Of a DNA stretch of 64,000 bases, positions 18,452 through 27,414 are shown piece by piece; the first letter of the stretch is position 1, and every line of letters starts with the position of its first letter. Source of the stretch: Tropicimonas sp. IMCC6043 (GTDB lineage Bacteria > Pseudomonadota > Alphaproteobacteria > Rhodobacterales > Rhodobacteraceae); NCBI RefSeq assembly GCF_004146235.1, contig NZ_SELO01000022.1:1-64000 (forward strand). The letters run 5' to 3'. The notes beneath the pieces were generated by a model. It searched no databases, was not told the origin of the DNA, and saw only the letters and a program-made list of their open reading frames with translations. The position numbers and the translations under genes were made by a program.

Positions 18452-19951
18452 TCATCGGGCACAGGCGGCGGTGTCGTTGCCCCAGTAGGCAAGCGCCCAA
18501 TCGCCAAAGTCATGGACACAGGCGGGCGGCGGGGCACCGGAAGCGAGCGCCGCGTCAAGGCCGGGGACGGTCATGTAGGCGAAGATGTCGCGGCCCTCGG
18601 CCATCGCATCGGCAAGCCGGTCGGGCCGGTAGGAACTCATCTCCGGGCGGCCGAGGTCTGGGCGGTCGTAGCGCAGCGGGAAAAGCTCCGAGATGAGGCG
18701 GTTGCGGCTGTCGTCTTCCTTCTCATAGAGCAGGCGGAGGTTTTCGGGCGGCGTGCGGGCGATGATCCGTGCAACCGGTTCGAGCGAGCGGTCGGGTGGC
18801 GTGCCCGGAAGCCGGGACTGCGCCGCGCCTAAACTCGCCAAAAGGGCGAGGAGGGGCAGGATCGCGAACCAGCTCCAGGCGCGGTTGCCGAGGCGCGCCA
18901 TGCCGCTGCCGGCCAGCGCCAGCAGACAGAAAAGGGCCGGCAGGAAATAGCGCGGCACGAGGACGCTGGTCCAGATGCTGACGCAGAGCAGCAGCGCGAC
19001 ATAGCCCGCGAGCAACAGGACCGGCGCGAGCAGCGCCGGGCGGTCGCGGCAGGCGAGTGCGCCGGCGAGGGCGAAGAGCAGGAGAGCCGCCGACACAACC
19101 CAGGTCACCGTCGTGGCAAGCGTGCCGGACGGGCCGATGACGGCGGCAAGCCCACCGTCGAAGACGACCTGGTTCCAGAGGTTGACCAGCCCCTCGAGCC
19201 CGAGCGTGTTGTATTTGTCGGCCCAGTAGCCTTCTTCGGCCTGGCGCGCGATATGCGGCCCGCTGAAGGCGAAATAGCCCAGCACCGAGACGATCGCCGG
19301 CACCTTCACGGCGCGACGCCAGCGGGCGCGGAAGGCAGCGTCGTTGCGGCTGCGGGGCAGGGCGAAAGGCAGGGCGGCGAGGGTGACGAAGGCGAAGATG
19401 CCGGCGGTCATGGTCAGGCTCGCGAGCGAGAAGCCCCAGCCGAAAAGCCGCATCGGGCGGCGAAGGCGCGGTCCGTCCGCCGCGGCGCCTTGCCCCAGCG
19501 TCGCAAAGAGGCCAAGCGCGCCGGCGATCCCGATGCCGAGGAACAGCATCAGAAGGCCATAGGGGCGGGCATTCTGGGACCAGTGGATTGCCAGCGGGGA
19601 GGCGGCGTAGAGCAGGCCGAAGAACAGCCCGGCGCGCGTGGAGACATATTTCGCGAGCCCGCCCGCGAGCACCGCGGCGCCGGCGGCATCGAAGACGACG
19701 GAGGCCGTCCGCATGAGGACGACGTTGCCGCCCTCTATTCCCAATGCTTTCATTAGCGCGAAATAGAGCGGCGAGTGGCCGCGGCTGATCCGGTCCGCGG
19801 CGAGCCCGTACCAGTCGCGCGAGATGGCGAATTGCGAGTAGATCTCGTCGAGCCATGGCGCGCGCAGGTCCACGCCAGGCAGTCGCAGCGCAAGCGCTGC
19901 GCCGAAGGTGATGAGCGCCACGAGGAGGGCCTGGCGGATCAGCGGTGACAT
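18452..19951 (-). CDS. GT-C fold membrane glycosyltransferase (family 39-like)
   Basis: The 499-residue integral membrane protein has about ten to twelve hydrophobic segments. Near residue 35 it carries LRAPWLDEIYSQ, the periplasmic acidic motif typical of protein-mannosyltransferase/ArnT-like (GT39/GT83) enzymes, which transfer sugars from polyprenyl-phosphate donors. HSPLYFALMKALG and QNARPYGLLM are further GT39-type blocks. Substrate cannot be told. The C-terminal ~130 residues are soluble. No glycan cluster surrounds it. Confidence 0.75.
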   Translation of the reverse strand: MSPLIRQALLVALITFGAALALRLPGVDLRAPWLDEIYSQFAISRDWYGLAADRISRGHSPLYFALMKALGIEGGNVVLMRTASVVFDAAGAAVLAGGLAKYVSTRAGLFFGLLYAASPLAIHWSQNARPYGLLMLFLGIGIAGALGLFATLGQGAAADGPRLRRPMRLFGWGFSLASLTMTAGIFAFVTLAALPFALPRSRNDAAFRARWRRAVKVPAIVSVLGYFAFSGPHIARQAEEGYWADKYNTLGLEGLVNLWNQVVFDGGLAAVIGPSGTLATTVTWVVSAALLLFALAGALACRDRPALLAPVLLLAGYVALLLCVSIWTSVLVPRYFLPALFCLLALAGSGMARLGNRAWSWFAILPLLALLASLGAAQSRLPGTPPDRSLEPVARIIARTPPENLRLLYEKEDDSRNRLISELFPLRYDRPDLGRPEMSSYRPDRLADAMAEGRDIFAYMTVPGLDAALASGAPPPACVHDFGDWALAYWGNDTAACAR

Positions 19952-20077
19952 GGGCGGGTCCGGTCTCCTGCTTCGGGACGGGCGGCGGCCGCGCCGCCGT
20001 TTTCAAAGACCCGAAGCCCCCGGCATTGTCAACAAACCGCACCCGGCTATGGTGGCGTCGCAACGAAGGAGGCACGC

Positions 20078-20674
20078 ATGCCGCATATCGACTATTTCTT
20101 CTCCACGCTTTCGCCCTTCACCTATCTCGCCGGCAATCGCCTCGAGGAAATCGCCGAGGCGCGCGGCGCGACCATCACCTACAAGCCGATGGATATCCTT
20201 GCGCTTTTCCCCCGTACCGGCGGCATCGTTCCGCAGGAGCGACACCCGTCGCGGCTCGAATACCGGATGCAGGAGATCAAGCGGTGGGCGAAAAAGACCG
20301 GGATGCCGATGAACCCGCGGCCGGCGCATTCCCCGACCAACGCTGCGCCCTCCTCCTATGCGATCATCGCGGCGCAGCTCTCCGGCGGCAATGTCGGCCC
20401 GCTGGTGCAAGCCTTCCTGCGCGCGGGCTGGGCCGAGGAGAAGGACATCGCACGCGATGATGTGGTGCGGGAATGCCTCGGAAACTGCGGTTTCGATCCG
20501 AGCCTTGCCGATTCGGGCCTGCTCACCGGGGCGGAGACCTATGCGGCCAATCTCGAGGAAGCGGTCAAACGCGGCGTCTTCGGCTCGCCGTTCTACATCA
20601 CCGATACCGATGAGCGCTTCTGGGGGCAGGACCGGCTCGCCGATCTCGACGCCCATCTCGCCGGAAAGCTCTGA
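20078..20674 (+). CDS. 2-hydroxychromene-2-carboxylate isomerase family (DsbA-like) protein
   Basis: The 198-residue protein has the thioredoxin-like/DsbA fold of the HCCA isomerase family: DYFFSTLSPFTYLAGNRL at the start, with Ser replacing the catalytic Cys of DsbA, an inserted helical domain, and the late GVFGSPFYITDTDERFWGQDRL block. The named activity belongs to naphthalene catabolism, but family members are widespread glutathione-dependent proteins, so the true substrate is unknown. It is followed after 4 bp by a small ORF and tag. Confidence 0.85.
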   Translation: MPHIDYFFSTLSPFTYLAGNRLEEIAEARGATITYKPMDILALFPRTGGIVPQERHPSRLEYRMQEIKRWAKKTGMPMNPRPAHSPTNAAPSSYAIIAAQLSGGNVGPLVQAFLRAGWAEEKDIARDDVVRECLGNCGFDPSLADSGLLTGAETYAANLEEAVKRGVFGSPFYITDTDERFWGQDRLADLDAHLAGKL

Positions 20675-20678
20675 CGCC

Positions 20679-20789
20679 ATGACCGAAGCAACCACAGGCC
20701 GCCGGAAAGGTGGGATCGTCGTCCGACGCGTTGGCGACTTGGTCGAGGTTCGAAACGTCCCCCGCGCGTCGCGGAGGGGGCCGGCATGA
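20679..20789 (+). CDS. Possible 36-residue small protein before tag
   Basis: An ATG 4 bp after the isomerase gene opens a 36-residue basic frame (starts MTEATTGRRKGG, ends SRRGPA). Its stop overlaps the tag ATG as ATGA. Placement fits translational coupling, and GGCCGGAAAGGTGG-like purines lie nearby, but no family is recognised. It may be only a coupling leader for tag. Confidence 0.3.
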   Translation: MTEATTGRRKGGIVVRRVGDLVEVRNVPRASRRGPA

Positions 20790-21391
20790 GCAAGACCGTT
20801 CCGGGCCCCGACGGGCGGCCCCGCTGCGCCTGGTGCGCCGCCGCGCCGGAGTTCTTCGACTATCACGACCGGGAATGGGGCTTTCCGGTCGACGACGACA
20901 TCCGTCTCTTCGAGAAGATCTGCCTCGAGAGCTTCCAGTCGGGCCTGAGCTGGCGGACGATCCTGGCCAAGCGCGAGAATTTCCGTGCCGCCTTCGCGGG
21001 GTTCGATTTCCGAAAGGTCGCGCTTTTCGGCGACGCCGACGTGGAGCGGCTCCTGCAGGATGCAGGCATCGTTCGCCACCGTGGAAAGATCGAGGCGGTG
21101 ATCAACAACGCGCGATGCGCCTGCGACATGGTCGACACGGAGGGCTCGCTCGCAACCTTCCTGTGGCGCTTTGAACCCGAGGACGACGACGCGGCGCCGC
21201 AGAGCCGCTCGACCTCGCCCGCCTCGGTGGCCCTGTCGAAGGAGTTGCGCAGGCGCGGATGGAAATTCGTCGGCCCGACGACGGTCTTTGCCTTCATGCA
21301 GGCCATGGGACTGATCAATGACCATGTGGAGAGTTGCGTGATGCGGTCCGAGGTGGCGGCGGCGCGGGAGGCGTTTCGGCGGCCTGTCTGA
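20786..21391 (+). CDS. tag: DNA-3-methyladenine glycosylase I
   Basis: The 201-residue base-excision repair enzyme removes 3-methyladenine from DNA. The N-terminal RCAWCAA and YHDREWG supply zinc-snap Cys and His ligands, and NDHVESC near the C-terminus supplies the other His and Cys. FEKICLESFQSGLSWRTIL is the helix-hairpin-helix family block, and GWKFVGPTTVFAFMQAMGL is the C-terminal block. Start ATG 20786 follows GGAGGGGGC. Normal length. Confidence 0.95.
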   Translation: MSKTVPGPDGRPRCAWCAAAPEFFDYHDREWGFPVDDDIRLFEKICLESFQSGLSWRTILAKRENFRAAFAGFDFRKVALFGDADVERLLQDAGIVRHRGKIEAVINNARCACDMVDTEGSLATFLWRFEPEDDDAAPQSRSTSPASVALSKELRRRGWKFVGPTTVFAFMQAMGLINDHVESCVMRSEVAAAREAFRRPV

Positions 21392-21659
21392 GTGTCAGAG
21401 CGCGTGCCGTGCCAATGGACAGATGTGCCTTGCACCATGGTGCCGGGCAACGTCGTGAGCCCGCCGCGCCATTTCCGGGCCGCGCCCACGTCCCGGCGAT
21501 GCGTTGAAGCCAGCGCACCGCATCGGAATTTTCGGCGTCTTCAACATGAACCGCCCCGACCCGTTGTCGGATCGCCGCGCCGCGGCCCGGTGATGGCGCG
21601 AATCCCAGCCCGACCGAGTTCGGAGCCGGGCCACGGGTGGCCATCGGCCGGTCTTCGCG

Positions 21660-22292
21660 TCAGTCCGGCTTGCGCGCAATGATGAAGACCGCCTTCGACG
21701 GGGCCTCGCCCGGCTGCCAGATCTCCTCGATTTCGAAACCCGCCGCCTCGATGGCGGTGGCGAGGTCTTCGCGCGAAAAGGCGGCGATCCGCGGCAACAG
21801 GCCGAGAAGGTTGCCGAGCGGCAGGATCGTGGAGCGAAGGAGCCTTGCGCGCCCGGCGAGACAGATCGTCGAACTGACGAAGAGCCCGCCCGGCCGGAGC
21901 GCATCGAACAGCTTGGCGATCACCGCGTCACGGTCCTCGACGAGATGCAGGATGCTCATCGCGAGGGCCGCGTCGAAACTGCCGGGAGCGATCTGGAGGC
22001 TGTCGATGGTGGCTGTCTCGAAGCGGATGTTGTCGATGCCGGCCGCCGCGGCCTTTTCGCGGCAGATCTCGATCATCGCGGGCGCGAAATCGATGGCGAG
22101 GATCTCGCCGACATGCGGAGCGTGTTCGAGCGCGGTCGATCCGGTGCCGCAGCCGATCTCCAGCATCCGCCAGCCGGGGTCGAGCCGGGCCTGCGTCCGC
22201 GCGAGTTTTTCCCGATAGGCGGCCTCGTCGGCCACCGGCGTGCGGGCATAGCGTCGGGCAATCCAGTTCCAGAAGCGATTTGGCTGCGCCAT
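21660..22292 (-). CDS. Class I SAM-dependent methyltransferase
   Basis: The 210-residue protein has the Rossmann methyltransferase motifs: MLEIGCGTGSTALEHAP (motif I, SAM glycine loop), EILAIDFAPAMIEI, then SFDAALAMSILHLVEDRD and LRPGGLFVSST. The substrate is unknown; the SILHLVEDRDA and short C-terminal part recall small-molecule or quinone-type methyltransferases. It is convergent with tag and upstream of nothing obvious on its own strand. Confidence 0.85.
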   Translation of the reverse strand: MAQPNRFWNWIARRYARTPVADEAAYREKLARTQARLDPGWRMLEIGCGTGSTALEHAPHVGEILAIDFAPAMIEICREKAAAAGIDNIRFETATIDSLQIAPGSFDAALAMSILHLVEDRDAVIAKLFDALRPGGLFVSSTICLAGRARLLRSTILPLGNLLGLLPRIAAFSREDLATAIEAAGFEIEEIWQPGEAPSKAVFIIARKPD

Positions 22293-22388
22293 GGCGGTCT
22301 CGAATGCGAATGTAATGCCTTGCAGATGGCAGCGACACGGGCGGGGGTCAACCGCTGTCGCCGGGTGAGGCGGCCGGGCAGGTCGGCG

Positions 22389-23015
22389 TCAACGGTGCTG
22401 GAGCGCCAGCCGGAGGCCGAGCGCACAGTAGATCCTGCCCACCACCTTGCCTTGCCATTTCAGCACGGCCGGGTTGCGGCGCAGCAAGCGCCCGAGGTTG
22501 CCGGCCGAGGTCGCGAAGACGATGGTGCTGAAAAAGCCGATAGCGGCGAAGAGCAGGCCGAGGATGGAAAGCTGAAGCACGACATTGCCGTTCTCGGGCT
22601 GCACGAACTGAGGCAGGAAGGCGAGGAAGAAGAGCGCCGTCTTGGGGTTGAGGATTTCGGCGAGGATGGCCTGCCGAAAGGCGGTGCCGGCGGTCAGAAC
22701 GCGGGAGGCGCGGCCGAAGCCCGAGGGCGAGCGCGCCAGGATCGCGCGGAGGCCCAGAAAGACCAGATAGGCCGCGCCCGCATATTTGACGAGGCTGAAG
22801 AGCAGGGCCGAGGTGGCGATCACGGCCGAGATGCCGACGATGGCGAAGGCGGTGTGCACGAGATCTCCCGCAGTAATCCCCGCGCCGGTGGCGATGCCCA
22901 CCCTGACGCCCGAACTGGTCGCCCGCGCGACCGTGAGGAGCGTCGCCGGGCCGGGAATGAAGACAAAGCCAAGGACGATGGTGCAATAGGTCAGGAGCGT
23001 CTGCGGATCGATCAT
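22389..23015 (-). CDS. LysE/RhtB family amino-acid exporter
   Basis: The 208-residue inner-membrane protein has about six helices and the LysE-family opening with FIPGPATLLTVARATSSGVRVG (GPxxxxxxxxxxxxG pattern), plus KYAGAAYLVFLGLRAI and ILNPKTALFFLAFLPQFV. Family members export homoserine, threonine, lysine or similar compounds. Lying next to threonine aldolase on the same strand, it may handle threonine-related excess; that is inference. Confidence 0.9.
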   Translation of the reverse strand: MIDPQTLLTYCTIVLGFVFIPGPATLLTVARATSSGVRVGIATGAGITAGDLVHTAFAIVGISAVIATSALLFSLVKYAGAAYLVFLGLRAILARSPSGFGRASRVLTAGTAFRQAILAEILNPKTALFFLAFLPQFVQPENGNVVLQLSILGLLFAAIGFFSTIVFATSAGNLGRLLRRNPAVLKWQGKVVGRIYCALGLRLALQHR

Positions 23016-23177
23016 GGAGAACCTCTGTGCTGGTCGCGCGAGCTAGCCATGGAGAGGGTTCTGGGGCAAGAGGCGCGGCGCTGCGGTGAGGAGGCCGGTC
23101 GCGCGATTCCGACGCCGGTCGCCGTCGGTCTCCCCCGAGGCCTGGAGATTGGCGTTACGACGCGTGGCAGCAGCGGC

Positions 23178-24221
23178 CTAGAGCAGCGCCAGGAACCTGT
23201 CGGTATCTGCATCGCTTGCCGACCAGTCGGTGACGAAGCGTGCGGCCAGAGGTTCGTCCTCCGGCCCGCCGTCGAGCGTCGCGTCCCAGAGGTGATACTC
23301 GGCGCCGGCGGCGAAGAGGTGGCGATGGGTGGCGCGCGGCAGGCGGGCGAAGACGATGTTGGCCTCCGGGCGATACATCAGATTCGCCCCCGGCGCGGCC
23401 CGCAGCCCGTCGGCGAGGCGCTGGCAAGCGGCGTTGGCGGAGGTCGCAATCTCGAGCCAGAGCCCGCCCTCGAGATAGGCATGCATCTGAGCGGCAAGGA
23501 AGCGGTGCTTGGAGAAGAGATGCGCGCCGCGCTTGCGGCGAAGCTCGAACTCGCGGCTCTTCGCGGGGTCGAAGAGGATGGCCGCCTCAACGCCCATCAG
23601 CCCGTTCTTGGTGCCGCCGAAGCTCAGCATGTCGATGCCGGATTTCCAGGTCGCCTCGGCCGGTGTGCAGCCGAGCGCAATCAGCGCGTTCGCGAAACGG
23701 GCGCCGTCCATATGGACCTTGAGGCCGAACTCCTGCGCGATGCCGGTCAGGGTGCGGAGCTCTTCCAGCGAATACACCGTGCCTTTCTCCGTCGCCTGCG
23801 TGAGCGAGACCGGACCGCGCATCGGCCCGTGCAGGTCGCGCGTCTCTTCGCCCTCGATGGCGGCACGCAGGCCCGCGGGCGTCATCTTGCCGTCCTCGGT
23901 CGTCACCAGCGTGAGCTTGGCGCCACCGGTGAAGAATTCCGGCGCGTTGAGCTCATCCTCCTGGATATGCGCGCAGCGGCTGCAGAAGATCGTCTGCCAG
24001 GGGGTAGCATGACTGGCCAGAAGCAGCGAATTGGCTGCCGTTCCGGTGGCGACGAGGTGGACCACGGCCTCCGGAGCCTCGAAGACCTCGCGAACCTGCG
24101 CCGTCAACTCAGCCGAAAGCGCGTCGGCGGCATAGGGGGACGCGTAGCCCGCGTTGGCGCGCAGCAGCGCGTCCATGACGTTCGGGTGGACCGGACCGGT
24201 ATTGTCAGAAGCAAAATGCAT
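23178..24221 (-). CDS. ltaE: Low-specificity L-threonine aldolase
   Basis: The 347-residue PLP enzyme cleaves threonine or allo-threonine to glycine and acetaldehyde. It has the opening FASDNTGPVHPNVMDAL, HLVATGTAANSLLL (PLP phosphate site), HMDGARFANAL (Asp/Arg contacting PLP) and the PLP lysine in SFGGTKNGLMG. It is of the shorter bacterial type. It lies 162 bp upstream of the lysE gene in the same direction, possibly one unit. Confidence 0.9.
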   Translation of the reverse strand: MHFASDNTGPVHPNVMDALLRANAGYASPYAADALSAELTAQVREVFEAPEAVVHLVATGTAANSLLLASHATPWQTIFCSRCAHIQEDELNAPEFFTGGAKLTLVTTEDGKMTPAGLRAAIEGEETRDLHGPMRGPVSLTQATEKGTVYSLEELRTLTGIAQEFGLKVHMDGARFANALIALGCTPAEATWKSGIDMLSFGGTKNGLMGVEAAILFDPAKSREFELRRKRGAHLFSKHRFLAAQMHAYLEGGLWLEIATSANAACQRLADGLRAAPGANLMYRPEANIVFARLPRATHRHLFAAGAEYHLWDATLDGGPEDEPLAARFVTDWSASDADTDRFLALL

Positions 24222-24288
24222 GGGTTCCCCTTAGAGCGACGAAAGCGGAAAGAAAAGATGCGGGACGGGGCGCAGTTCAGCCGGTTCG

Positions 24289-24810
24289 TCACAGATGCAG
24301 GGCGCCCTCGACGATGCCGTCGGAGCCGTGCAGCTCGGCGCCGACACCCCGCGCCAGCGCCCGGATCCCGGTATTGTCGCGCCGGAAAGAGAGGTGAATC
24401 ACGGTGAGCCGCGCAAGGCGTCCGGCCACGAGGCTCGCCGCCACGAGCAGCCGGCCGATCGAGGCATGCTGGAACTCCGGTTCGACGGAAATGGCGAACT
24501 CCGCCTGCGCCCCGCCGCTGTCGGGCAACAGCTCGCCGACGCCGCGCAGCACGCCGTCTGCAAAGACTCCGAAGACGAGCGCGTGTTCCCAGTCGAGCCG
24601 GTCGGCATGGGCGTCAAGCGTGCCGTCGTTCACCACAGCCTGAAACCGGGCGTGGCGGTCCTCTGGTGGTAGGCGACGGAGGTGATCGCGATACTGGCCG
24701 ACGTCACGCCGGGTCAGGCCGCGCAGGGCGATCTGCGTGCCGCTGCGCGTCTCGAAGACAAGCTGGCGGCCGGAACGGCGAAAGAGGCGCTGGCGGAACT
24801 TTCCGAACAT
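24289..24810 (-). CDS. GNAT-family N-acetyltransferase-like protein
   Basis: The 173-residue protein starts with a basic segment (MFGKFRQRLFRR), then a GNAT-like core: LRGLTRRDVGQYRDHLRRL (substrate-side helix), a GVFADGVLRGVGELL strand pair, AEFAISVEPEFQHASIGRLL in place of the acetyl-CoA loop, and LSFRRDNTGIRALARGVGAEL at the end. The acetyl-CoA loop lacks the usual RGxG, so activity is uncertain. ATG 24810 is preferred to the longer frame start at 24954, which lacks family sequence. Confidence 0.7.
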   Translation of the reverse strand: MFGKFRQRLFRRSGRQLVFETRSGTQIALRGLTRRDVGQYRDHLRRLPPEDRHARFQAVVNDGTLDAHADRLDWEHALVFGVFADGVLRGVGELLPDSGGAQAEFAISVEPEFQHASIGRLLVAASLVAGRLARLTVIHLSFRRDNTGIRALARGVGAELHGSDGIVEGALHL

Positions 24811-24981
24811 GCGGGCACTCCGGCATCGGTCTCCTCCCGGTGTTGCAGGGTCAGCGCCGCGCCGGGGCAGTCTCCGGGCGCGACGCTGCGTTGCAGCAAT
24901 GATGCCTGAAGTGATCGCGTCGCGAAAGGGTTTCCCGCCTTGCACGTTGTGCATGTCTGGCCGCCGCGGGGCAGGGCGCGC

Positions 24982-25452
24982 TCAGGTCTCGATCTCGATG
25001 AGGTGGTCTTCCCACTCGTCCTCGGGAATGTCGAACTCCGAGAGCGTCATGCCGCGGACTGAAATCCCGGCATCGTGGACGCTCTCCGGGTCGCCCGACA
25101 GCAGGTAGTGCCAGCCGGGCAGCGGCTTGCCCTCGGCAAGGCGGCGATAGGCACAGCTGCGCGGCATCCAGTAGGCGTTGTCGGCGATGGTCTCGGGGCG
25201 GAGCGTGACGCAATCAGGAACGAACTGGTGGCGGATGTCGTAATGCGTGCAGCGGCAGGTGTCGTCGTCGAGCAGCCGGCAGGCGATGCGGGTGAATTCC
25301 ACCTGGCCGGTCTCCTCGTCCTCGAGCTTGTTGAGGCAGCACTTGCCGCAGCCGTCGCAGAGCGCTTCCCATTCCTCTGCGGTCATCTGCGACAGCGGAA
25401 CGCGCTCCCAGAAGCGCGGCCTGAGGTCGTTCCGACGTCCCGGCCTAGCCAT
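24982..25452 (-). CDS. YcgN family cysteine-cluster protein (UPF0260)
   Basis: The 156-residue protein has the family's cysteine cluster: LCDGCGKCCLNKLED, then CRLLDDDTCRCTHY, VPDCVTLRP and a C-terminal MPRSCAYRRLAEG. These are probable zinc or iron-sulfur ligands; function is unknown. It overlaps ribF by 8 bp, so the two are coupled. Confidence 0.9.
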   Translation of the reverse strand: MARPGRRNDLRPRFWERVPLSQMTAEEWEALCDGCGKCCLNKLEDEETGQVEFTRIACRLLDDDTCRCTHYDIRHQFVPDCVTLRPETIADNAYWMPRSCAYRRLAEGKPLPGWHYLLSGDPESVHDAGISVRGMTLSEFDIPEDEWEDHLIEIET

Positions 25453-26428
25453 CGGCGGTGCCTTTCATCGGGAAGCCGACGAGCGGGACCTTCGCGAGGA
25501 TCGCACGCGCCTCGGCCTCGTCGGCACGGATCTGGTTCACCAGCGCCTCGACGCCATCGAAGCGCTGTTCGGGCCGCAGGAACTGCACGAGGCCGACCGA
25601 AAGATGCGCATCATAGAGATCGCCCTCGAAATCGAGCAGGTGGGTCTCGATATTGGGAGCATTCTCGCCGAACATCGGGCGGATGCCGATCGAGGCGACG
25701 CCGCGGTAATGGCCGGCATGCGCGCTGCCGACCACTTCGACGAGCACCGCGTAGACGCCGAATTTCGGTGGGTAGATGCCGGAGATATCCATGTTCGCGG
25801 TGGGATAGCCGAGGGTCCGGCCGCGTTTCGCGCCGTGCAGGACCGGGCCCTCGATACGGTGCCAGTGGCCAAGCATGGCGGCGGCGCGATGCGGCGCGCC
25901 GTCACCGAGCGCATTGCGGATCGCGGTCGACGAGACCCGTTCGCCGCTCCCCCCGAGCCCAAGCAATTCGGCGATGATCACCTCGAAACCGTGCTCCCGA
26001 CCGGCCTCTCCCAGCGTCTCCACATTGCCGGTCCTGCCCTTGCCGTAACAGAAATCCGCGCCGACGGTCACGCCGGCGACCCCGAGTCCCTGAACGAGGA
26101 TATCATTGCAGAAGGCGTCGTGGGTCAGCCCGAAGAGCGGCCTGTCGAAGGGAAGCTCGTAGAGGATGTCCACCCCGAGCTTGGAGAGCCGGTGTGCCTT
26201 GGCCTCGGCATTCATCAGCCGGAAAGGCGGGTCGTCGGGGCGAAAGACCTCGCGCGGATGCGGCTCGAAGGTCAGCACGGCGAGTGGCGCGTCCAGCCGT
26301 GCGGCGGCGGCGCGGGTGAGGCCGAGCACCGCCTGATGGCCGAGATGCATCCCGTCGAAATTGCCGATCGCGGTGCAAGCGCCGCGCTCGGCCGGGGTGA
26401 CCTGGGAGAGGGAGGTGATCCGCTTCAT
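25445..26428 (-). CDS. ribF: Bifunctional riboflavin kinase/FAD synthetase
   Basis: The 327-residue enzyme phosphorylates riboflavin to FMN and adenylates it to FAD. The N-terminal adenylyltransferase has AIGNFDGMHLGHQAVL (HxGH-type motif) and a VSSTAIRNALGDG signature; the C-terminal kinase domain starts near GKRGRTLGYPTANM-like KRGRTLGYPTANMD (PTAN motif) and has VASIGIRPMFGENAPNIE and the ETHLLDFEGDLYD block. No FMN riboswitch is seen upstream. Confidence 0.96.
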   Translation of the reverse strand: MKRITSLSQVTPAERGACTAIGNFDGMHLGHQAVLGLTRAAAARLDAPLAVLTFEPHPREVFRPDDPPFRLMNAEAKAHRLSKLGVDILYELPFDRPLFGLTHDAFCNDILVQGLGVAGVTVGADFCYGKGRTGNVETLGEAGREHGFEVIIAELLGLGGSGERVSSTAIRNALGDGAPHRAAAMLGHWHRIEGPVLHGAKRGRTLGYPTANMDISGIYPPKFGVYAVLVEVVGSAHAGHYRGVASIGIRPMFGENAPNIETHLLDFEGDLYDAHLSVGLVQFLRPEQRFDGVEALVNQIRADEAEARAILAKVPLVGFPMKGTADG

Positions 26429-26738
26429 GCGCCTCCCCTAGCGGCGGCGTCGGGAGAGCGCAAGCGGCAGGACAGGGAGGGCGCCGGGGTAGACCGGGTA
26501 TCGGTAGATTCCGCCCCTGGCGGCGAGGACGCGCGAACTGGCGCGCGGCATCGGAAGTCGTGTCGACGCGACTGGAAGACTGGCTTGCCCGTCTATCGGC
26601 TCGACAACGTTTGGCCCGCTGCGACACTGGCAGGTCGTCCCACACAGGCACGGCGCAGGTCGAGGCCAGATGCCACGCCGCGCGCTCGCCTCGATTTCGC
26701 GCCGAACGCAGGCCCCGGCTGCAACGCACGCGTTCCTG
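26429..26738. other. 310-bp gap between ribF and the MaoC gene
   Basis: No supported gene. Frames on both strands are open only as GC-rich shadows. It contains the ribF upstream region on the minus strand; I see no clear promoter or hairpin. Confidence 0.5.
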
Positions 26739-27185
26739 TCAGTCCAGCTTGCGGGAGGGCGCGAGCACGTTGGCCTCGCCGCGCAGAACGACCGTGTCGC
26801 CGATCCTGGCCTCCGTGAACAGCTTCACGCGGCGCTTCTTGTGGTCGATCTCGGAGACTTCCACCTCGACATGGACGATGTCGCCCGGGCGCACCGGGGC
26901 CATGAATTTCAGCGTCTGGCCGAGATAGACGGTGCCGTGTCCGGGAAGCTGCTCGCCGATCACGGCCGAGATCAGCCCGGCGGTCAGCATGCCATGGGCG
27001 ATGCGCCCCTGGAACATCGTCTCCTTGGCGTATTCCTCGTCAAGGTGGACCGGGTTTCGATCGGTCGAGACCTCGGCGAACTTCTCGATATCCTCGTCGG
27101 TGATGAGCTTGGTCAGATCGCGCTTCATCCCGACCTCGAGGTCTTCGAGGAAAACGGTCTGGCCAGCGTCATTGTCGAGCATCAT
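26739..27185 (-). CDS. MaoC-like (R)-specific enoyl-CoA hydratase family protein
   Basis: The 148-residue hot-dog-fold protein has the hydratase-2 motif: FAEVSTDRNPVHLDEEYA with the catalytic Asp and His, then FQGRIAHGMLTAGLIS. It would hydrate trans-2-enoyl-CoA, as PhaJ does, or serve a related step. ATG 27185 (two Met in a row) is chosen because AAGGA lies 6 nt upstream; the longer frame to 27305 has no family sequence. Two direct repeats lie upstream at 27350-27385. Confidence 0.88.
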   Translation of the reverse strand: MMLDNDAGQTVFLEDLEVGMKRDLTKLITDEDIEKFAEVSTDRNPVHLDEEYAKETMFQGRIAHGMLTAGLISAVIGEQLPGHGTVYLGQTLKFMAPVRPGDIVHVEVEVSEIDHKKRRVKLFTEARIGDTVVLRGEANVLAPSRKLD

Positions 27186-27349
27186 GCGAAATCCTTGCGT
27201 TGTTGTCGCCTTCCTAGCGGATATCCGGCTGTGCCGCAACGCAGAAAGAAAGAAGACGCAACTCTCCCATGCGTCACGTGCAAGATAATTTCTCAGATTC
27301 TCCAATATTTGATGAATCTCCGATGCGCTCGCTCGGAGAAACCGCTTTT

Positions 27350-27385
27350 GGCGCTAACATTTCTGCATTGCGGCGCTAACATTTC
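27350..27385. repeat. Tandem direct repeat GGCGCTAACATTTC upstream of the MaoC gene
   Basis: The 14-bp sequence occurs at 27350-27363 and again at 27372-27385, a 22-bp period (two helical turns). Read on the minus strand each is GAAATGTTAGCGCC, upstream of the MaoC start. It could be a regulator's tandem half-sites. Confidence 0.5.
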
Positions 27386-27414
27386 GCCATCGCAGAGGAA
27401 CCCATGCGCTGCGT

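Noticed and set aside
26560..26928. Plus-strand frame over the ribF-MaoC gap
   Set aside because: It runs antisense into the MaoC gene, lacks a ribosome-binding site and has no recognisable sequence.
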